NCBI GenBank assembly: GCA_002470185.1
Contig: DKNG01000209.1
Coordinates: 2,805-13,068, forward strand
Source of the DNA: Arcobacter sp. UBA7394
GTDB lineage: Bacteria; Campylobacterota; Campylobacteria; Campylobacterales; Arcobacteraceae
Direction of reading: 5' to 3'
Length of the DNA: 10,264 nucleotides
Shown: in pieces, positions 6,706-10,264 of the stretch
Numbering within the stretch: position 1 is the stretch's first letter
Layout: each line of letters opens with the position of its first letter
Translations under genes and position numbers: made by a program
Notes under the pieces: model-generated
Databases searched by the model: none
Seen by the model: only the letters and a program-made list of their open reading frames with translations
Told to the model about the DNA's origin: nothing

Positions 6706-9279
6706 ATGTTTAAGTCAATATCTATCAAAGCTAAATTATTAATGATTGTAATCAGTTCAATTATTGTTGTTTCTGTAGCTATGATTGTACAATCAATTGT
6801 TTCTTTACAAGAAACTTCTGATTCAGTTATTGAAAAATTTAAAGCAGATGCTTATAAATCAAAACAAGAAGAACTAGAAAACTATGTTTCATTAGCAATG
6901 AAATCTGTTGAGGCATATCATGCAAGAACTTCTAAAGAGAAAGTAAAAGCTGAAGTACAAGCTTATTTAAAAGAGCAAACAGGTTTTATGCTTTCAATTA
7001 TGGAAGGTACTTATGAAAAGTACAAGGGTACAGTTTCTGATGATGAATTAAAAGAGCTGATTAGAAATGCTGTTAAAAGTACTAGATATGGGAAAACAGG
7101 TTATTTTTGGATTAACGATACTGCTGCGAAGATCGTTATGCATCCAATTAAACCTCAATTAGATGGTAAAGACTTAGCTAATTATAAAGATAAGGGTGGT
7201 AAAAAAATATTTTCTGAATTTGCAAGAGTTGCAAGTTCAAATGGAGAAGGTTTTGTTGATTATGTATGGCCAAAACCAGGATTTGAAGCACCACAAGATA
7301 AAGTTTCATTTGTAAAACTATTCAAACCATTTAACTGGGTTGTTGGAACTGGTGAATATGTTGATAATGTAAGTGATAAACTTAAAAAAGAAGCATTAGC
7401 TAATATTAAAAGTATGAAATATGGTACTAAAGGAAATGGATATTTTTGGATTAATGATTCTAATCATGTAGTTGTAATGCATGCTATTAAATCAGCTCTT
7501 GATGGTAAAAGTATGTATGATCTACAAGATCCAAATGGTAAATATTTATATAGAGAAATAGTAAGTACTGCAAATAATAATACTAAAGGTGGAGTGGTTG
7601 ACTATATGTGGTCAAAACCAGGTAGCGATACTCCTCAACCAAAAATCTCTTATGTAAGAAAATTTGAACCATGGGATTGGATTATTGGTACTGGTGTATA
7701 TGTAGATGATATTGAAGCTAAAATTGCGGAAATGGAACAACAAACAGAAGAAAAAATATTAGAAGTAATTATAAGAAACTGTGTAATATTATTTGTAATT
7801 ATGATAATTTTAGGTGTTGTTATGGCTATGATTTCTAATAGAGCTATTTTCAAACCTTTAGCTGCATTCCAAGATGGTTTATTAAACTTCTTCAAATATA
7901 TTAATAAAGAGAAATCTACAGTTGAGCATTTAGATGATTCAGCTAATGATGAGATTGGTAAAATGGCAAAAATCATTAACCAAAATGTTGTAAAAACAAA
8001 ATCATTAATGGAACAAGATGCTGCATTAATTTCTGATGTAACAAGAGTTGTTGAGCAAGTTAAAGAGGGTTACTTAAATAATAGAGTTGAAAAAACAACT
8101 GAAAATGAATCTTTACAAAGATTACAAACTCAGTTAAATGAGATGTTAAATAACCTTGAAACAAATATTGGTAAAGATACTAATATTATTTTAGATGTAT
8201 TATCTAAATATGGTCAATTAGACTTTAGAGATAATATTAAAAATGCATCAGGTCAAGTGGAAAATGCTGTTAATGATTTATCAAAAATTATTAATCAAAT
8301 GCTTGCTGAAAATAAAGAAAATGGTCTTACATTAGATGCAAGTTCAGATATTTTACTTGAGAATGTTGATACTTTAAATACTAACTCAACTACTACAGCA
8401 GCTGCGTTAGAAGAAACAGCAGCAGCATTAGAAGAGATTACAAGTACTATTATTAATAATACTGAGAGTATTTCAACTATGGCTTCATACTCAAATGAAT
8501 TATCTGATTCAATTAAAGTAGGGCAAGAGTTAGCAAGTACAACTGTTAAAGCAATGGATGAGATTAATGATCAAACAGAAGCAATTGCAGATGCAATTAC
8601 AGTTATTGATCAAATTGCATTCCAAACAAATATCCTTTCATTAAATGCAGCTGTTGAAGCAGCAACTGCAGGTGAAGCAGGAAAAGGATTTGCGGTTGTT
8701 GCACAAGAGGTAAGAAACTTAGCAGCAAGATCAGCAGAAGCAGCTAAAGAGATTAAAGATTTAGTTGAAAATGCAACAGCTAAAACTAATGCTGGTAAAG
8801 ATGGTGCTGATAAAATGATTAGTGGTTATGCTTCATTAAATGAAAGTATTGTTAAAACTACAGAGCTTATTAATACTATTGCTGAAGCTTCAAAAGAGCA
8901 AAGAACAGGAATTGAACAAATTAATGATGCAGTAACTCAGTTAGATCAGCAAACACAACAAAATGTTGTTATTTCTAATACTACACAAAGTATTGCAGCT
9001 CAAACTGATGAGATTGCGAAGTTAGTTGTTTCTTCTGCAAATGAAAAAGAGTTTATTGGTAAAGATGAAATAAAAAGTAAAGAAGTTAAAACTAGTACAA
9101 AAAGTGCAAGTGAGATTTTAGCTGATATTAAATCTAGTACAAATATTCCAAAGAAAACTTCTAATGCAGGAGCTTCGAGATCAACTTCAACTTATAAAGC
9201 ACCACGTACTCCAACGCCAAGTGTTTCAAATACTGTTGTTAGTGATACTTCAAGTGATGATGAGTGGGAAAGCTTTTAG
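6706..9279 (+). CDS. Methyl-accepting chemotaxis protein with tandem Cache modules and C-terminal docking pentapeptide
   Basis: An 857-residue chemoreceptor. TM1 is at about 8-30. The periplasmic region holds two repeats of one Cache module: GYFWIND at 132 and 245, each followed by 'MH.IK..LDGK', 'VDY.W.KPG' and 'F.P..W..GTG.YVD'. TM2 is at about 358-380. HAMP-like segments follow, at about 385-430 and probably again over 440-550. Methylation-type glutamates are Glu569/570 and Glu576/577 in 'LEETAAALEEIT'. The signalling tip is 'IDQIAFQTNILSLNAAVEA' (634-652), then 'ATAGEAGKGFAVVAQEVRNLA'. A low-complexity Ser/Thr/Lys-rich tail (about 782-852) ends in Glu-Trp-Glu-Ser-Phe, resembling the NWETF tether for CheR/CheB. 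The protein senses a periplasmic small molecule and controls CheA through CheW. Related small-Cache receptors in Pseudomonas bind C2/C3 carboxylates; the ligand here is unknown. It appears to be a single-gene transcript between two terminators. Confidence 0.95.
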   Translation: MFKSISIKAKLLMIVISSIIVVSVAMIVQSIVSLQETSDSVIEKFKADAYKSKQEELENYVSLAMKSVEAYHARTSKEKVKAEVQAYLKEQTGFMLSIMEGTYEKYKGTVSDDELKELIRNAVKSTRYGKTGYFWINDTAAKIVMHPIKPQLDGKDLANYKDKGGKKIFSEFARVASSNGEGFVDYVWPKPGFEAPQDKVSFVKLFKPFNWVVGTGEYVDNVSDKLKKEALANIKSMKYGTKGNGYFWINDSNHVVVMHAIKSALDGKSMYDLQDPNGKYLYREIVSTANNNTKGGVVDYMWSKPGSDTPQPKISYVRKFEPWDWIIGTGVYVDDIEAKIAEMEQQTEEKILEVIIRNCVILFVIMIILGVVMAMISNRAIFKPLAAFQDGLLNFFKYINKEKSTVEHLDDSANDEIGKMAKIINQNVVKTKSLMEQDAALISDVTRVVEQVKEGYLNNRVEKTTENESLQRLQTQLNEMLNNLETNIGKDTNIILDVLSKYGQLDFRDNIKNASGQVENAVNDLSKIINQMLAENKENGLTLDASSDILLENVDTLNTNSTTTAAALEETAAALEEITSTIINNTESISTMASYSNELSDSIKVGQELASTTVKAMDEINDQTEAIADAITVIDQIAFQTNILSLNAAVEAATAGEAGKGFAVVAQEVRNLAARSAEAAKEIKDLVENATAKTNAGKDGADKMISGYASLNESIVKTTELINTIAEASKEQRTGIEQINDAVTQLDQQTQQNVVISNTTQSIAAQTDEIAKLVVSSANEKEFIGKDEIKSKEVKTSTKSASEILADIKSSTNIPKKTSNAGASRSTSTYKAPRTPTPSVSNTVVSDTSSDDEWESF

Positions 9280-9292
9280 GCTTTCCCATTTT
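9265..9292 (+). terminator. Chemoreceptor terminator overlapping its last codons
   Basis: TGGGAAAGC (9265-9273) pairs perfectly with GCTTTCCCA (9280-9288) around a 6-base loop that contains the stop codon (9277-9279). A short TTTT tail (9289-9292) follows. Nine base pairs with five G-C pairs make it the strongest hairpin I found in the window. The left arm is the codons for Trp-Glu-Ser of the docking pentapeptide. On the minus strand no T-run follows, so it acts mainly on plus-strand transcripts. Confidence 0.75.
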
Positions 9293-9301
9293 AGGAGGGT
9301 G

Positions 9302-9329
9302 AAAAAAATCTAATTATTTAGTTTTTTTT
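9302..9329. terminator. Possible weak bidirectional terminator between convergent genes
   Basis: A run of seven A, a four-base stem CTAA/TTAG around TTAT (9310-9321) and a run of eight T form an A-tract/hairpin/T-tract layout readable from either side. It includes the stop codon of the lysine-rich gene. The stem is very weak, and the T-run partly encodes lysines of that gene, so the pattern may be incidental. Confidence 0.3.
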
Positions 9330-9628
9330 GCTTTCTTTTTTTCAGTTTTCTTTTCTGTCTTTTTCTTAGCAGGTTTAGACTTCTTTTTTTCTACTTTTTT
9401 CTTAGTATCTTTAACTTTTTTCTTTTCAACTTTTTTAGCTTTCTTTTTTTTGTCTACTTTTTTCTTTTTATTTTGTTTTTTCTTTTCTGCTTTAACTACT
9501 TTTTTCTTTTCAACTTTCTTTTTTTCTTTTTTAGACTTTTTCTTTTTAGTTGCTACTTTTTTAGCTTTTTTCTTTTCAGTCTTTTTCTTAGCTTTTTTTG
9601 CTTTTAATTTTTCTTCTTCTTTTGACAT
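9314..9628 (-). CDS. Lysine-rich histone H1-like basic protein
   Basis: A 104-residue protein in which I count 61 lysines (about 59%), 13 acidic residues, no arginine, no cysteine and no aromatic residue, for a net charge near +48. It is built of short degenerate units such as 'VEKKK', 'AKK' and 'TEKKKAKK' (17-24 and again 95-102). It has no signal peptide or hydrophobic segment. It should be disordered in solution and bind DNA or RNA, like the lysine-rich tails of histone H1, chlamydial Hc1/Hc2 or AlgP. This rests on composition, not homology. It is probably a real gene: GGAG lies 8 bases before the ATG, a near-consensus promoter stands upstream, and the frame is intact although the DNA is almost all T/C on the plus strand. 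The opposite strand also has an open frame (9450-9677), judged a shadow. Slippage in the A-runs could change its length between strains. Confidence 0.8.
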   Translation of the reverse strand: MSKEEEKLKAKKAKKKTEKKKAKKVATKKKKSKKEKKKVEKKKVVKAEKKKQNKKKKVDKKKKAKKVEKKKVKDTKKKVEKKKSKPAKKKTEKKTEKKKAKKTK

Positions 9629-9658
9629 TATTATGTCTCCTTTTAATAATTTAAAAGA

Positions 9659-9687
9659 ATACTATCTGTTTTTCTAGTTAATGTCAA
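9659..9687 (-). promoter_or_regulatory. Near-consensus sigma-70 promoter of the lysine-rich gene
   Basis: On the minus strand, TTGACA (9682-9687) and TAGTAT (9659-9664) are separated by exactly 17 bases. This gives a start near 9652 and a leader of about 24 bases carrying GGAG. A perfect -35 is uncommon in Campylobacterota, where the -35 is usually degenerate, so strong constitutive expression is likely. Confidence 0.7.
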
Positions 9688-9752
9688 TAAAATATTACTT
9701 TTTTCTTTAAAATATATAGTAATTATAAAATATTTAATTTATTTATAACCGA

Positions 9753-9758
9753 TATAAT
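9753..9758 (+). promoter_or_regulatory. Candidate -10 box of the phosphoesterase gene
   Basis: A perfect TATAAT lies 29 bases before the ATG, with T-rich DNA upstream (TATTTA at 9731-9736, spacing 16) rather than a true -35. This is the usual look of a housekeeping promoter in this group. Confidence 0.5.
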
Positions 9759-9787
9759 TAGTCTAATAAATCTTTAAAGGCTAATTT

Positions 9788-10264
9788 ATGCGATATGTTT
9801 TCGGTGATGTTCATGGTTGTTTTAAAACTTTGATCGACTTAAAAAATAAAATTAAAGAACCCTATGAATTTATTTTTGTTGGAGATTTAATTGATAGAGG
9901 AAAATACTCTAAAGACGTAATAAAATTTGTAAGAGAAAATAATTGTTTATGTACTTTAGGAAATCATGAAAAAATGATGATTGAACATGGAGAAATTTTT
10001 TTGAAAACTCTAGATAATTTAGCTACAAATTACATTCATATGTGGTTGAATAGTGGAGGAAAAGAGACATTGTTATCATACAACTTAATCAAAATAGAAA
10101 ATGCTAGAGTTTTGTATAGTGGTGATGATACATTTTTGAAACAATTTGAAGATGATATCAAATGGTTAAAAACTCTTCCTTTATACATACAACTTGATAA
10201 AAAAATAAATGATAGGGATGTTGTAGTTTCTCATTCTTGTATTTCAAATGTGTGGAATAAAAAG
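9788..10264 (+). CDS. PPP-family metallophosphoesterase / protein phosphatase (3' end cut by window edge)
   Basis: 159 residues are visible and the frame is open at the right edge. The three PPP metal motifs are complete: 'GDVHG' (6-10, Asp7 and His9), 'GDLIDRG' (32-38, Asp33, Asp36, Arg37) and 'GNHE' (58-61, Asn59, His60). 'VVVSHS' near 145-150 supplies the next conserved histidine (His149) in place of the usual 'vHaG'. This is the serine/threonine phosphatase fold of PrpA/PrpB, lambda phosphatase and ApaH, using two metal ions such as Mn to hydrolyse phosphoesters. The substrate may be a phosphoprotein or a dinucleoside polyphosphate such as Ap4A; the visible part does not decide. There is no signal peptide, so it is cytoplasmic. 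AAAGG lies 7 bases before the ATG. It is transcribed divergently from the lysine-rich gene. The last metal ligand is beyond the edge. Confidence 0.9.
   Translation, partial: MRYVFGDVHGCFKTLIDLKNKIKEPYEFIFVGDLIDRGKYSKDVIKFVRENNCLCTLGNHEKMMIEHGEIFLKTLDNLATNYIHMWLNSGGKETLLSYNLIKIENARVLYSGDDTFLKQFEDDIKWLKTLPLYIQLDKKINDRDVVVSHSCISNVWNKK

Noticed and set aside
7650..7976. 108-codon minus-strand frame inside the chemoreceptor gene
   Set aside because: It is antisense to TM2/HAMP codons; its hydrophobic look comes from reversed AT-rich membrane codons.
9314..9628. Simple-sequence repeat or CRISPR-like array
   Set aside because: Units are irregular and codon-phased, with an intact frame, ribosome site and promoter; there are no conserved repeats with unique spacers.
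9450..9677. 75-codon plus-strand frame rich in Phe
   Set aside because: It is the antisense image of the lysine codons (TTT opposite AAA), has no ribosome site and runs through the promoter of the lysine-rich gene.
9726..9756. Sigma-28 (flagellar) promoter from TAAA and ACCGATAT upstream of the phosphoesterase
   Set aside because: The spacing between the elements is about 18 rather than 15 and the -10 is imperfect; the overlapping perfect TATAAT is a simpler explanation.

Overview
The window looks like chromosomal DNA of an Arcobacter-like member of the Campylobacterota (Arcobacteraceae). Supporting signs are very AT-rich DNA with A/T-ending codons, a histidine kinase with an 'NIAHQWRQPLN' H-box, and a large double-Cache chemoreceptor with an 'AAVEAATAGEAGKGF' signalling tip. 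This placement is inferred from sequence style, not from a marker gene. No rRNA, tRNA, CRISPR array, insertion sequence or phage gene is visible. All intergenic gaps are short, and no stretch longer than 300 bases lacks a gene.

Layout. (1) 1-1728, minus: membrane sensor histidine kinase with two periplasmic Cache modules, cut by the left edge inside its ATPase domain. (2) 1834-2457, minus: cytoplasmic DsbA-fold oxidoreductase with a CSWC active site. (3) 2611-6495, plus: a tight five-gene run with 6-11 base gaps, namely a J-domain mini-protein, an exported DUF4139 (MuiA-like) coiled-coil protein, an ADP-ribosylglycohydrolase-fold protein with altered metal-site motifs, a PsiE-like four-helix membrane protein and a radical SAM enzyme. 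A small hairpin terminator closes it. (4) 6706-9279, plus: an 857-residue chemoreceptor behind a palindrome-rich upstream region. It ends in a CheR/CheB-type docking pentapeptide whose codons also form half of the transcription terminator. (5) 9314-9628, minus: a tiny protein that is about 59% lysine, behind a near-consensus sigma-70 promoter. (6) 9788-10264, plus: the first 159 residues of a PPP-type metallophosphoesterase, cut by the right edge.

How the genes may work together. The kinase and the chemoreceptor are both double-Cache environmental sensors that read periplasmic small molecules into two-component and chemotaxis signalling. The five-gene run is almost certainly one transcript. 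Its members (co-chaperone, envelope protein, ADP-ribose-type hydrolase, PsiE membrane protein, radical SAM enzyme) do not make a recognised pathway, so a shared envelope or stress role is only a guess. The lysine-rich protein is most simply a nucleoid- or RNA-binding, histone H1-like polypeptide.

I do not see a convincing new defence or mobile system. The most interesting items are the altered catalytic motifs of the ADP-ribosylglycohydrolase relative and its operon, the overlap of docking peptide and terminator in the chemoreceptor gene, the extreme lysine protein with its strong promoter, and the dyads upstream of the chemoreceptor.
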